Shown: positions 51,701-60,565, numbered from the stretch's first letter. The stretch is DNA of 64,000 bases from Oleimicrobium sp037445575 (GCA_037445575.1 JBBIKH010000003.1:1-64000), one strand, 5' to 3'. The notes: generated by a model not told the origin, from the letters alone. Made by a program: numbers and translations.

Positions 51701-54571
51701 ACTGGCACCTGGGACCTGATGTTCAACAGCGCCGACTTGTTGGAACTAACCAATGAGGGGCGCCTCCCGTTCGTGACCAGCATGACCTGTCACACTGCGC
51801 GCTTTGCCAACCCCCACGGCAGTTGTTTTGGCGAGCAGTTCCTGACACTGCCGCAGAGCGGGGCGATCGCCTTTTGGGGCACGACCGGCTGGGGCTATCT
51901 CTTCCATGACCAGGTGGTGATGACCCAGCTCTTCCGCGCCGCGTTGAAGGATACAGTGCACCTCCTGGGCGCAGCCACAACTTTGGCGAAGGTGCGCCTA
52001 TGGGAAAGCTTGGGCAACAGCCAGTTCACCAGAAACACCATCCTGCAGTATTCGCTGCTCGGGGATCCCGCCACAGACTTGGCCCTTCCCTCGCTCCCTG
52101 ACCTAGTGGTGGCGTCGTCCGACCTTGTGTGCACGCCGGCGGCACCCAGCGTGGAGGACTCTTTGGTGCAGGTGCGCGTGCGCGTGCACAACTTCGGCCT
52201 GTGCGCCCCGACTCCGGTCGGGGTGGAGCTATGGGCCCGTTCGCCGGGCAGCGGGAACTTCCGGGTTGACTCCACCCGCTTCCTCTCCGCCCTTGGATGG
52301 CAGGACTCTGCGCACTTTGTCTGGAATCTTGGTGGCAGAAGTGGCGATTTCGAGCTGGAGGTGGTGGTCGATCCGAGCAATACCATCGCGGAGGCAACCG
52401 AAACGGATAACCGGGCCGCCATGCGGGTGTCAGTGCACGCCGCGGAGGTGGTACTGCTCAAACCGTTCCCTTACGAGGTTGTGGCCGAAACGCCCACCTT
52501 GGAGGTGCTCGTCCCCATCTCGGCCGCGGGTCCACCCGAATACGTGGAATTCGAGCTGGATACGGCGGTGGATTTTTCCTCGGCACAACTGCAGCGCTCG
52601 CCGCTTCTTGCTCCTGGAGTGCTTTCCACCAGATGGACGCCTGCGTCGCTCGCGCCGGGAAGGGACTACTTCTGGCGTGCCAGGGCTGCGTACGGCGGGA
52701 GGCCAGGGCCGTGGCGAGCTGCCTCCTTTCGTGTGTCCCCCGGCCAGGCGCCATGGGAGTGGCAACAACAGTTCCCCGATCCTCTTCTGCCTGCCGTCGT
52801 GGCTGGCGTGGAGCAGACGCCGGCGGGGGTGAAGCTGAGCACGCAGACGCTGACTTTGCGCGCCGAGTCTGCGGGCTACCACGACGGGCAGTACGCCCGA
52901 CTGTTGGTGGGCGGAGCACCTGCCTTGGCGCAAGGGCGGGGTCACAACCTCGCCGTAGTACATCCGGGAAATGGACAGGTCGTGGAGGCTATGTCGTTCG
53001 ACACCTACGAAGCACCAAGTGAGAGCCAGAGGATGGCGGATTTTGTCACCCAGATTGCGGAGGGAATGATCGTGCTGGCCGCCATTGCCGACGAAGGGAG
53101 CCGCAGCATGACGGAGCAGGCCTACCAAGCGCTGGAGTCCCTCGGGAGCGCCCTCTGCCGGCAGGTGGGGACACGCGACTCGTGGAGTCTCATCGGCCGA
53201 AAGGGGGCTCCGCCAGGCAGCGTGCCGGAGCGGCTGGTGCGGAGCGGACAGGGCGTGGCGGTGGTTCAGGACAGCCTCGTCTTCTTCCTCGGGTCGGGGA
53301 CCATGCGCTCACCCTTGATTGGGCCGGCAAAGCGGTGGCAGAGCGCGCGGTGGCAAGTGGAGCTCCCGCACCCGTTGACCACGGCGACCGTGCATGTTGA
53401 AGGCTACGATCGCACCTCCGGCAGCTGGCTCACCCTGCTCAGGAGCAATGGCGCCCAAGGGTCAGTGGACCTCGGCGGGATAGACGCTGACCGCTACAGG
53501 TTCCTCAGGTTGGCGGCGGAGCTGGCCACCGAAGATGGTCGCTGGTCGCCGGCCTTGCAGGGATGGCAGCTTTCCTTCGCACCTGTGGCGGAGCTGGCAG
53601 CCAGGGCCAGAGCCCTTCGCCCCTCGGAAAGGGTCGTCGCCGGTGACCCCGTCGAGCTGGAGTTGGAGGTGCACAACTTGGGCTATACCCCCGCCCAGAC
53701 CATCGTCATCTCCTGGGTACAGGTGCAGGAGGGCCAGCAGGTTTTTGCGGTCGACACCGTGCACCACGCCCTTGCGCCCGACAGCGCCGTGCTAGTGCGC
53801 CAGCTGTGGCAGACGGCTCGCTTGGCGGGGAACTACACACTTACGGCCACGGTCGATCCAGGCGACAAGGTCGCTGAGGCGGTGGAGTTCAACAACAGCC
53901 AATCGTGGCTCGTGCAGGTGGAGAAAGACTCTGTGGCTCCCCGCCTGGAGCTCCTCATCGACGGGAGGGCAATTGCCCAAGGCGAATTTGTGAGTGCCAG
54001 GCCGGAGATTCATGTCCGGCTTTACGACAACAGCGGAGGCGCGGTGACGGATACTGCAAGGCTGCGCCTCTTTCTTGACGGGCAGCGGCTTTGGTTCGCC
54101 GGTAGCCAACCCACCGTTCGCCTGCGTTCGCCCGATGTGGGCGCCGATCCGCAGCTGAAGGCTACGCTGTTGCTCCAGCCCGTACTCAGCAAAGGGCGAC
54201 ATGAGCTCGAAGTTGACTTTGTGGACATCAATGGCAACGCCGCCTATCTCCGTACCGACTTTCAGGTGGCGGAACGTTTGGAACTGCGGGAGGTAGTGAA
54301 CTTTCCCAATCCTTTCCGCACAGCTACCGACTTCTGCTATGTACTGACCGCGCCCGCCTCAGAGGTGGAGATTCGCGTGTACACCTTGGCCGGTAGGTTG
54401 GTCAAGACGGTGCGCGATGCCCCAGGGGCCGCGGGCTTTAACCGTGTGCACTGGGATGGCAGAGACGATGATGGCGACGAGCTCGCCAACGGCGTCTACC
54501 TCTACAAGATTACGGCCACGGCCGAGGACGGCAAGGTGGCGGTGATCGGCAAGGCAGTGGTGGCACGTTAG
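48791..54571 (+). CDS. giant secreted C25 (gingipain-like) cysteine protease with two ILEI/FAM3-like domains
   Basis: 1926 residues. The signal peptide (1-22, ending SSVAS) is followed by beta-rich propeptide-like domains to about 530. ILEI-like domain 1 is about 535-684. The C25 peptidase is about 735-1095, with His968 (NFVGHAATGTWD) and Cys1000 (SMTCHTARF). CARDB-like domains are about 1105-1217 and 1599-1710. ILEI-like domain 2 is about 1352-1490. The C-terminal FlgD/T9SS-like domain is 1834-1926 (VNFPNPF, HWDGRDDDGDELANGVYLYKI). Both ILEI copies keep the RGHNL, FDTY, LESLGSALCRQVG and RDSW...IGRKGA landmarks. The start ATG 48791 directly precedes the signal peptide (GGAG upstream); the frame is open further up to 48539 without protein-like sequence. 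Confidence 0.9.
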   Translation: MRNIRLQSVAMLGLFWLVASSVASERPLRMVERGQTYAVLEWEAPSLRFEPVSVPGQTVYLPKLGDLPLHVREGGLVLPVAGIAVEIPAEATVSLVVEDSNSVPVPGLYHPVSATVVQEQGPEGISRMSYRFGAYAEGSQGAGMAEGAFAEVSDRANVAGHHLVRVALYPLRYQGATGRSRLVDRARVRVRWQPAEASVAPHPPGDDVQRLIRELQRKPTPAYSSLQKSSSDVYRWYDPSQPYCKLLLVEEGLYAVHGRDLYDLGLMPGGVMSSSLRLYHRGAEVAIHVSDGGDGTFDAEDLLVFPAQRRAGDSTYYAAQSDTNVYWLTWGGESGRRLVLTPADPTGQGGMYWFPETLHVELDRQYYSGDSDADVHNTFVAPGEGWVWHFFHPGDSLAVQVPLPDLAWEGDSLRLTVLLRGTTLDPVNPDHHTRLWCNGRLAADVWFDNRQRVVVTAKLPAEEFRRQNELAITSVENTGATIDQFYLDWIELIYPRRPRAIDGGFVGHIPVDGSTQDVAITGFASDSILVVDVGKGALLTDLNISSAWWGRFVVLSGGYHDGNRAEIWLDDQLLWSGGRGHNLVVMDDQTGQVVGKMRFDTYASQAEADSMAAYVERLPAGAVVLAAIRDEGSVAMTPRAYSALESLGSALCRQVGVRDSWALIGRKGASPGTVPEALRPAHSGPVRLTQVIAFQEGGAGISVTFGGADRGTMYVMAAEVSALKRPARLVLDQPSQLRSPHNGADYLVITHPRFAAPAAELAAFRRQHNGMATSVALIEDVYDEFTYGLAEPEAIRLFVSYATQFWRVAPSFLLLFGDACWDPKGLLAETVKKDYVPTFGNPVSDAWFACLDGPDDVVPDLFVGRIPAETPEQAESIVQKIIAYEQDLTPAAWRKRVLLINGGFDTWEQQQFGQQSRLLADSIIAKPPASCLPLVISKTSQGYFQGEHRDDILAAINDGVLWTNFVGHAATGTWDLMFNSADLLELTNEGRLPFVTSMTCHTARFANPHGSCFGEQFLTLPQSGAIAFWGTTGWGYLFHDQVVMTQLFRAALKDTVHLLGAATTLAKVRLWESLGNSQFTRNTILQYSLLGDPATDLALPSLPDLVVASSDLVCTPAAPSVEDSLVQVRVRVHNFGLCAPTPVGVELWARSPGSGNFRVDSTRFLSALGWQDSAHFVWNLGGRSGDFELEVVVDPSNTIAEATETDNRAAMRVSVHAAEVVLLKPFPYEVVAETPTLEVLVPISAAGPPEYVEFELDTAVDFSSAQLQRSPLLAPGVLSTRWTPASLAPGRDYFWRARAAYGGRPGPWRAASFRVSPGQAPWEWQQQFPDPLLPAVVAGVEQTPAGVKLSTQTLTLRAESAGYHDGQYARLLVGGAPALAQGRGHNLAVVHPGNGQVVEAMSFDTYEAPSESQRMADFVTQIAEGMIVLAAIADEGSRSMTEQAYQALESLGSALCRQVGTRDSWSLIGRKGAPPGSVPERLVRSGQGVAVVQDSLVFFLGSGTMRSPLIGPAKRWQSARWQVELPHPLTTATVHVEGYDRTSGSWLTLLRSNGAQGSVDLGGIDADRYRFLRLAAELATEDGRWSPALQGWQLSFAPVAELAARARALRPSERVVAGDPVELELEVHNLGYTPAQTIVISWVQVQEGQQVFAVDTVHHALAPDSAVLVRQLWQTARLAGNYTLTATVDPGDKVAEAVEFNNSQSWLVQVEKDSVAPRLELLIDGRAIAQGEFVSARPEIHVRLYDNSGGAVTDTARLRLFLDGQRLWFAGSQPTVRLRSPDVGADPQLKATLLLQPVLSKGRHELEVDFVDINGNAAYLRTDFQVAERLELREVVNFPNPFRTATDFCYVLTAPASEVEIRVYTLAGRLVKTVRDAPGAAGFNRVHWDGRDDDGDELANGVYLYKITATAEDGKVAVIGKAVVAR

Positions 54572-54634
54572 GACGAGGTGCATACAAGGCTGCTATGCAG
54601 GGCAATGGTTGGCACGGAGTGTAGCTGAGCGAAC

Positions 54635-55852
54635 GTGAACGTCCTTTACCTTTCCCAGTACTTTCCCCCGGAGGTTGGGGCCACGCAGAACCGGGCCTAT
54701 GAGATGGCCACCAACCTGGTGCGGATGGGGCACCGCGTGACAGTGTTGACCGAGATGCCAAACCACCCGAAGGGCATCATTCACCCCAGCTATCGGCGGA
54801 GGCTTGTGATGTCGGAGGAGCTGGAGGGGGTGCAGGTGCTCAGGGTGTGGGTGATGGCCTCCCCGCGAAAGACGTTTGTCACGCGGCTGGCCTTCTACCT
54901 TTCTTTCGCCTTCATGGCGAGCCTGGTGGGCCTCTTGCATCGGCATCGGTACGACGTCGTGCTTGCCACCTCGCCGCCGCTGTTTGTCGGTGCGGCTGGT
55001 CTGCTCATCGCCCGAGCCCGGCGCCTGCCGTTTGTCTTTGAGGTGCGCGATTTGTGGCCACTGTCGGCCGTCGAGCTGGGGGAGATCCGCAGCCACACTT
55101 ACGCCCGGCTTGCGGAAAGGCTGGAGCTCATGCTCTATCGCCATGCCTTGGCCGTGCCGGTGGTCACCAAGGGGATTTTCGACATCTTGCGCGCACGCGG
55201 GGTGCCTGAGCAGAAGCTTGTGTTCATCCCGAACGGTACCAACACCGAGCTATTTTATGATCGCGGCCGCGGGGCGCGGGCCAGCATGGGACTGACCGAT
55301 GAGTTCGTCGTGATGTACGCGGGCATTTTTGGTATCGCCCAGGGCATGGAGACCCTCTGCGAAGCGGCGCGCCTGCTCAAAGGTCATGTCCAGATCCGCT
55401 TTGTGTTCGTGGGCGAGGGGCCGGTCAAAGAGCAGGTGCGTCGCCTCTGCGGCCGGTGGCAATTGCACAACGTGATGCTCCTGGACGAGGTGCCGCGCGA
55501 CCAAATTCCGCTGCTGTTGTCCGCGGCGGATGCCTGCATTGTGCCGCTGAAGAGGAAGCCGCTCTTCCATGGTGCCTTGCCTTCCAAGATGTTCGACGCC
55601 TGGGCTTGCGGCAGGCCGGTGCTCTTGGCCGTGGATGGAGAGGCAAGGCGCGTGATGGAGGAGGCGGAGGCTGGCGTTTTCGTGGAGCCGGAGGACCCCG
55701 AGGTCTTAGCAAAGGCGATAATGCAGCTAGCCGGTGACCTCCCCCTAGCGCGGAGGCTAGGTGCAAACGGCCGGCGGTATGTGGAGCGCTACTTTTCGCG
55801 GCGCGCCCAAGCGGAGAGACTTGCTCACTTGTTGGAGACCATTGTCGCATGA
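54635..55852 (+). CDS. family 4 glycosyltransferase (WbuB-like)
   Basis: A 405-residue GT-B fold transferase acting on lipid-linked or surface sugars. The N-terminal domain is NVLYLSQYFPPEVGATQNRAYEMATNLVRMGHRVTVLTEMPNHP. The C-terminal donor site has FIPNGTNTELF, VGEGPVKEQV, VPLKRKPLFHGALPSKMFDAWACGRPV and the E-x7-E-like AGVFVEPEDPE. It starts with GTG 54635, which places the first strand correctly. Its stop overlaps the next start (ATGA), so the glycan genes form one operon. It lies 63 bases after the C25 gene. Confidence 0.92.
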   Translation: MNVLYLSQYFPPEVGATQNRAYEMATNLVRMGHRVTVLTEMPNHPKGIIHPSYRRRLVMSEELEGVQVLRVWVMASPRKTFVTRLAFYLSFAFMASLVGLLHRHRYDVVLATSPPLFVGAAGLLIARARRLPFVFEVRDLWPLSAVELGEIRSHTYARLAERLELMLYRHALAVPVVTKGIFDILRARGVPEQKLVFIPNGTNTELFYDRGRGARASMGLTDEFVVMYAGIFGIAQGMETLCEAARLLKGHVQIRFVFVGEGPVKEQVRRLCGRWQLHNVMLLDEVPRDQIPLLLSAADACIVPLKRKPLFHGALPSKMFDAWACGRPVLLAVDGEARRVMEEAEAGVFVEPEDPEVLAKAIMQLAGDLPLARRLGANGRRYVERYFSRRAQAERLAHLLETIVA

Positions 55853-56964
55853 CCTTGCGCCTCAAGGCAGTGCTGTACCTCTATGTTCTCATTAGCTCCC
55901 TGCTGCTGTCGTTGGTGCTGGTGCCATGTTGCCGACGATTGGCGGTGTACCTTGGGGTGCTCGATCGGCCGGTGTCGCGTAAGGCCCATGCGCAGCCCAT
56001 GCCTCTGCTGGGGGGTATCGCTATCTACGCCACCTTCCTGCTGGTTGTAGGCGTGAACCTTGGCCTGTTCCTCTTGCTGCGCACCCACCCGCTTGTGGCC
56101 ACGTATCTGCCGCAACTGGTGGAGCAAAGCGCGCGGTTGCTGCATGTACTGCCAAAGGTGTTAGGTATCCTGGGCGGCGCTACGGTTGTGACCATGGTGG
56201 GCACGGTGGACGACCTGGCCGGCATCCACTTTTCGCCGCGGGTGAAGCTGGCCGGACAGGCGTTGGCGGCAGCGCTCGCCCTGGCCGTGGGCGTACGCAC
56301 CAGTTTCATGCCCGGCCTGGTGCTGGATTATGTGATCTCGCTGCTCTGGATTGTGGGTATCACGAACTCTTTCAACCTGTTGGACAACACCGACGGCGCC
56401 GCGGCGGGCATTGCGGCGATTGCAGGGAGCATCCTATTTGTGGTGGTGGCGCTGCAAGGACAGGTGTTCACTGCATTGATGCTGGCGGCGCTGGTGGGCG
56501 CATTGGCGGGATTCCTGCGGTACAACTTTTATCCGGCATCGATATTCATGGGAGATGCAGGAAGCCTCTTTATGGGCTATGTTCTGGCGTGTCTGACCCT
56601 GGTGGGCTCCTATGTGGTCCCGGGTAGCCCCAGGGTGCTGCCGGTAATTCTCCCTCTGTTGGTGTTGGGCGTGCCTCTTTTTGACACCATTTCCGTAGTT
56701 TTCATCCGCCTGCGGGAACGGCGTCCCATTTGGGTGGGGGACCGCTGCCACTTTTCCCATCGCCTGATGGACCTCGGGATGACCCCCCGCCAGGCAGTGT
56801 TGTTCCTGTACCTGGTCACGTTCGGCGTGGGCGTGGGTGCTGCCCTTTTGCCGAGCCTCAACTTGTGGCAAAGCATCCTCGTGCTGGTCAATGAGCTGGT
56901 GATTTTCGCCATAATTGTCTTTCTGATGCACATTCGTCGACGCACAACGGATCGGAAAGAGTGA
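55849..56964 (+). CDS. WecA/TagO-type undecaprenyl-phosphate sugar-1-phosphate transferase
   Basis: 371 residues with about ten membrane helices (MraY/WecA family). It loads the first sugar phosphate onto undecaprenyl phosphate for a surface polysaccharide. Motifs: LDRPVSRKAHAQPMPLLGG (N-terminal DxPxxRKxH), VGTVDDLAGIHFSPRVKLAGQ, SFNLLDNTDGAAAG (catalytic NxxNxxDxxDG region, here LLDNTDG), ASIFMGDAGSLFMGY, and RCHFSHRLMDLG (HxxR-type loop). Length and motifs are complete. Confidence 0.93.
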   Translation: MTLRLKAVLYLYVLISSLLLSLVLVPCCRRLAVYLGVLDRPVSRKAHAQPMPLLGGIAIYATFLLVVGVNLGLFLLLRTHPLVATYLPQLVEQSARLLHVLPKVLGILGGATVVTMVGTVDDLAGIHFSPRVKLAGQALAAALALAVGVRTSFMPGLVLDYVISLLWIVGITNSFNLLDNTDGAAAGIAAIAGSILFVVVALQGQVFTALMLAALVGALAGFLRYNFYPASIFMGDAGSLFMGYVLACLTLVGSYVVPGSPRVLPVILPLLVLGVPLFDTISVVFIRLRERRPIWVGDRCHFSHRLMDLGMTPRQAVLFLYLVTFGVGVGAALLPSLNLWQSILVLVNELVIFAIIVFLMHIRRRTTDRKE

Positions 56965-56981
56965 CTATGAAAGGAGCGGAC

Positions 56982-57965
56982 ATGCGGATACTGGTCACGG
57001 GCGGTGCAGGGTTCATCGGCTCGCACCTCTGCGAAGAACTGCTGCGGCGCGGCTATGAGGTGTGGGCCATCGATGACCTGTCCACGGGAACGTTGCAGAA
57101 CATCCAGCACCTGCGAGACAATCCGCGGTTTCACGTCGCGGTGGAAACGATTCTCAATGAGACGGTTATGGACCGGCTGGTGTCCGAGTGCGACATCATC
57201 TACCACTTGGCAGCAGCAGTGGGGGTCGAGTTGATCGTCAGCAACCCGGTGGAGGTCATTGAAACTAACATCTTGGGCACGCACGTGGTGCTGCGGCTGG
57301 CCAACCGCTACCTGCGCAAGGTGCTGATCACCTCCACCTCTGAGATCTATGGCAAGAGCGAAGCCGTGCCGTTCAAGGAAGAGGACGACCGGCTCCTTGG
57401 CCCCACAACTAAGAGCCGTTGGAGCTACTCGGCCTCCAAGGGGATCGATGAGTTTCTGGCCCTGGCCTATCACAAGCAAAAGGGGTTGCGCACCGTTATC
57501 GCGCGCCTGTTCAACACGGTGGGCCCACGACAAACTGGGCGGTACGGCATGGTGATCCCGCGCATGGTGGGACAGGCTTTGCGCGGCGAACCCATCACCG
57601 TCTACGGCGATGGGTCGCAGGTGCGCTGCTTCACGTATGTCGCCGACGTGGTGGACGCTCTTATTGCTCTGGCAGAGCACCCGCAGGCGGAGGGGCAGAT
57701 CTACAACATCGGTAACAATCAGGCCGTCACCATTGCCGAGCTGGCCACGCGCATCAAGGCCCTCTCCGGGTCACCCTCGGAGATCGTCTACATCCCTTAC
57801 GACCAGGCCTACGAGGCGGGGTTTGAGGACATGCGGGTGCGAGTGCCTGATCTGACCAAGATCAAGCAGCTCATCGGTTATCAGCCAAAGTTCAGCTTGG
57901 ACGAGATTCTGCAAAAAGTGATCGACTACACGCGGCAGCAGATGAAGCAGCAGAGCGGTCACTGA
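56982..57965 (+). CDS. NAD-dependent nucleotide-sugar epimerase/dehydratase
   Basis: 327 residues, extended short-chain dehydrogenase fold. The NAD motif is VTGGAGFIGSHLCEELL. The catalytic Tyr and Lys are in SYSASKGIDEFLA (YxxxK), with Ser/Thr in ITSTSEIYG. NTVGPRQTGRYGMVIP and GDGSQVRCFTYVADVVDAL place it among UDP-glucose epimerase/UDP-glucuronate decarboxylase-like enzymes. The exact sugar cannot be told. The start ATG 56982 has AAGGAG upstream, preferred over the frame-open position 56961. Confidence 0.92.
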   Translation: MRILVTGGAGFIGSHLCEELLRRGYEVWAIDDLSTGTLQNIQHLRDNPRFHVAVETILNETVMDRLVSECDIIYHLAAAVGVELIVSNPVEVIETNILGTHVVLRLANRYLRKVLITSTSEIYGKSEAVPFKEEDDRLLGPTTKSRWSYSASKGIDEFLALAYHKQKGLRTVIARLFNTVGPRQTGRYGMVIPRMVGQALRGEPITVYGDGSQVRCFTYVADVVDALIALAEHPQAEGQIYNIGNNQAVTIAELATRIKALSGSPSEIVYIPYDQAYEAGFEDMRVRVPDLTKIKQLIGYQPKFSLDEILQKVIDYTRQQMKQQSGH

Positions 57966-58329
57966 GCATGGTGGGGGGCTTTGTCGGCACACCTGCCTTA
58001 CGCGACAGAAGTAGCAGCTCTGATTGGCAGAGGTCTGCCAAAGCAGTTCCTCCTTTTCCCGCCCCCGAAGTTCTGGCGGTCCGTCCCCTGCTGGGCCATG
58101 TGTGCGAGGACCTGCAAGAGGAGCGAGAGCAGGGGGTCATTCTTGGTCCAGTCGCTCCTGTCCCCACCGAGGACGCAGAGATTGCCGTCATTCCCGGGAA
58201 CCTCATTCCTGTTGCGCACGCCAGGGCCATATTCCACGGGGGCAGCGCGCCAGTTCTTGGGCTGTAGACGGGAAAGAGGCCGACCGCCATTAAGAGGCCG
58301 TCACGGTCTTTATGCTGGCTGTTTTGCTC
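57966..58329. other. intergenic region with an unassigned coding-like stretch
   Basis: 364 bases. On the minus strand, 58262 down to about 57998 reads without stops as a fairly balanced protein (GNDGNLCVLGGDRSDW, then PLLSLLLQVLAHMAQQ). It has no clear start, ribosome-binding site or recognised family, so I do not call a gene. GACCG and CGGTC flank a possible weak terminator hairpin near 58286-58312. Confidence 0.3.
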
Positions 58330-58358
58330 TTGATTTTGCAGGGCATTTTTGCTATTTT
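58330..58358 (+). promoter_or_regulatory. sigma-70-type promoter for PAS kinase
   Basis: TTGATT (58330-58335), a 17-base spacer ending in TGC (extended -10), TATTTT (58353-58358). The start is expected near 58365, about 53 bases before the GTG. Confidence 0.6.
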
Positions 58359-58417
58359 GCAGGCGTCGTTTGCCCCGGTGCTGCTACCGGGTTTGTGACT
58401 TCGCAGAGGTGAGAGAA

Positions 58418-59614
58418 GTGGAGTCAACGAAAAGTAAGGCCGAGAAGTATGAGCGGGAGCTGGCCGAGTTCGCGGCACGGCTGCGCGATCTTTTCGCAGA
58501 GATGACCGCCGACTTGCGCAAATCCGAATACCTTTACCGTTCCATCGTGGACGGCGCGGCCGATGCCATCATGACGATCGACCGCGACAACCGTGTGCTT
58601 TCTTGGAACAAGGGCGCCGAGCAGGTGTTCGGCTATCGCGAGCAGGAGGCTGTGGGCAAGTCTCTGGAGGAGCTCATTATCCGCCCCGATGTGGCTCCCT
58701 CCAGCGAGTATCTGAACAGTCAGATTCGGGCCGGCAAAACCGTGCGGGTGCACGAGGCGGTGCGTTACACCAAGGAGGGTCAGCCCCGCCATGTGCTCAT
58801 CTCCGCCACGCCCATCTTCGGCGACGACGGCACGTTGCAGTTTGTGTCGCTCATCTACAAGGACATCACCGAACAGAAGCGGGCGCAGGAGCAGCTCATT
58901 CAATCCGAAAAGCAGGCGACCCTCGGCGTGATTGCCGGCAGTATCGGGCACGAGCTCAACAACCTGGTCAGTGGGCTGCTGGTAGAGGCGCAGCTGCTGC
59001 TTCGCCGTGCTGAGGATCCCGAAGAGGTCAGGAAAATTGGCCAACGCCTGCTGACCCATTTGGAGAAGGTGGCACTCCATGGGCGCAACCTCCTTTCGTT
59101 GAGCAAGCCCGCGCGGCCGCAGCTCCAGAAGATGGACCTCACCGAGGTGCTGGAAGACACCACCGACACGCTGGTGCTAAGCGGTGTGCTCAAGCGCTTC
59201 CGCATCGTCAAGAACTTTGCCCCCAAGCTGGCTCCGGTGTGCGGTGACCGCAACCAGATCGAGCAGGTGATTCGCAACTTGGAGATCAATGCTGCCCATG
59301 CCATGAAGAACGACGGTGTGCTTACGGTTTCCACGGCGTTAAGCGAGGACGGCAATTTTGTACGAATGGTGATCGAGGACAACGGCGAAGGGATTCCCGA
59401 GGAACTTAAGGACAAGATTTTCGAGCCGTTCTTCACCACCAAAGCCGAGGGTGAGGGTACAGGACTGGGTTTGCCCATCGTTAAGCAGATTGTAGAGTCG
59501 CACGGCGGGCGGTTCTACTTGGAGAGCCAGGTGGGCGTGGGAACGCGGGCCATTGTGGAGATTCCGGTGGCGAAAAGCGAAGGAGGGGCAGTGCACGACA
59601 GGAGGTCTACTTGA
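58418..59614 (+). CDS. soluble PAS-domain sensor histidine kinase
   Basis: 398 residues, no membrane helix, so it senses cytoplasmic signals. A short N-terminal coiled coil leads to a PAS domain (about 35-155: YRSIVDGAADAIMTIDRDNRVLSWNKGAEQVFGY, closed by a PAC-like SLIYKDITEQKRAQE). HisKA has His178 (GSIGHELNNLVSG). The HATPase has NLEINAAHAM, DNGEGIP and GEGTGLGLPI. No response regulator is adjacent, so it is an orphan here. The GTG 58418 with AGGTGAG upstream is the best start. Confidence 0.92.
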   Translation: MESTKSKAEKYERELAEFAARLRDLFAEMTADLRKSEYLYRSIVDGAADAIMTIDRDNRVLSWNKGAEQVFGYREQEAVGKSLEELIIRPDVAPSSEYLNSQIRAGKTVRVHEAVRYTKEGQPRHVLISATPIFGDDGTLQFVSLIYKDITEQKRAQEQLIQSEKQATLGVIAGSIGHELNNLVSGLLVEAQLLLRRAEDPEEVRKIGQRLLTHLEKVALHGRNLLSLSKPARPQLQKMDLTEVLEDTTDTLVLSGVLKRFRIVKNFAPKLAPVCGDRNQIEQVIRNLEINAAHAMKNDGVLTVSTALSEDGNFVRMVIEDNGEGIPEELKDKIFEPFFTTKAEGEGTGLGLPIVKQIVESHGGRFYLESQVGVGTRAIVEIPVAKSEGGAVHDRRST

Positions 59615-59626
59615 GGCCAGAAGGGT

Positions 59627-60565
59627 TTGCAGCAACGCCTTGCGAGGTCCAAGGTGCGGTACGTGGGTGAATTGGCGGCGCTGGCCACCGCCTCCTGTTG
59701 GGCTGTGGGGACCACACTGTTTGGGGAGGCGAGCAAGCGGGTGGGCGCCTTCACCACCAACTTGCTGCGTATTCCCATGGGCGCGTGCTTATTGGTCTTG
59801 ACGCTGGTCCTCAGTCGCGGGGCCTTGTGGCCTACGTGGGCCACCCCCCGCCAGGTGGCTCTGCTGACGGCAAGCTCATTTCTGGGGCTGGTCATAGGCG
59901 ATGCCCTCTTCTTCCGCTCGGTGGTGCTTTTGGGGCCACGCGTGGCAGCGCTTCTTAGTACACTGGCTCCGCCTGTTGCCGCGGTGGCCGCAGGTGTGGT
60001 GCTCCACGAGCAGCTCACATTGGTTGTGGTGGGCGGCATGATCGGCACGCTTGTGGGTGTGGCGTGGGTGGTGGCCGAGGGGAGTCCTTCAGCAGAAGCG
60101 AGCAGAACGAAGATCAGCGTCGAAGGCGTGGCGGCGGGTGTGGGGGCCGCGGCCAGCCAAGGGATTGGCCTGGTGGTGTCCAAGCTCGCCATGGGTGCTG
60201 CCCTCGACCCGCTGTCGGCTACCGTCATCAGGGTCACGACCGCGGTGGTGGGAGCATGGATCGTGGCGCTGGCGGCTGGTCGTGCGCAGGCTGGCCTGCG
60301 CGCCCTGCGCGACCGACAGGCAGTCGGCTTCATGGTCGGTGGCGCCATCGTGGGTCCCTTTCTGGGCATCTGGCTGATGTTGACCTCGGTCAAACTTACC
60401 GCCACCGGTATTGCCTCGACCTTGATGGCCACTACCCCCATCATCATCATCCCGGTGGTGCGGATAGCATACAAGGAACGACCCTCGCCCCGCGCCTGGT
60501 CAGGCGCATTGCTGGCGGTGGCCGGCGTCGCGCTCCTGTTCTCCAGCCAAGTCGGCGGCAAGTAG
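59627..60565 (+). CDS. EamA-family (DMT superfamily) transporter
   Basis: 312 residues with ten predicted helices in two EamA repeats. The first begins AALATASCWAVGTTLFGEASK; the second begins GVAAGVGAAASQGIGLVVSKLAM. LSTLAPPVAAVAAGVVLHEQL and STLMATTPIIIIPVVRIAYKERPSPRAWSGALLAVAGVALL end each repeat, as usual in this family. It exports or imports small metabolites; substrate unknown. The start at TTG 59627 is uncertain; GTG 59654 is an alternative. It follows the PAS kinase by 12 bases. Confidence 0.85.
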   Translation: MQQRLARSKVRYVGELAALATASCWAVGTTLFGEASKRVGAFTTNLLRIPMGACLLVLTLVLSRGALWPTWATPRQVALLTASSFLGLVIGDALFFRSVVLLGPRVAALLSTLAPPVAAVAAGVVLHEQLTLVVVGGMIGTLVGVAWVVAEGSPSAEASRTKISVEGVAAGVGAAASQGIGLVVSKLAMGAALDPLSATVIRVTTAVVGAWIVALAAGRAQAGLRALRDRQAVGFMVGGAIVGPFLGIWLMLTSVKLTATGIASTLMATTPIIIIPVVRIAYKERPSPRAWSGALLAVAGVALLFSSQVGGK

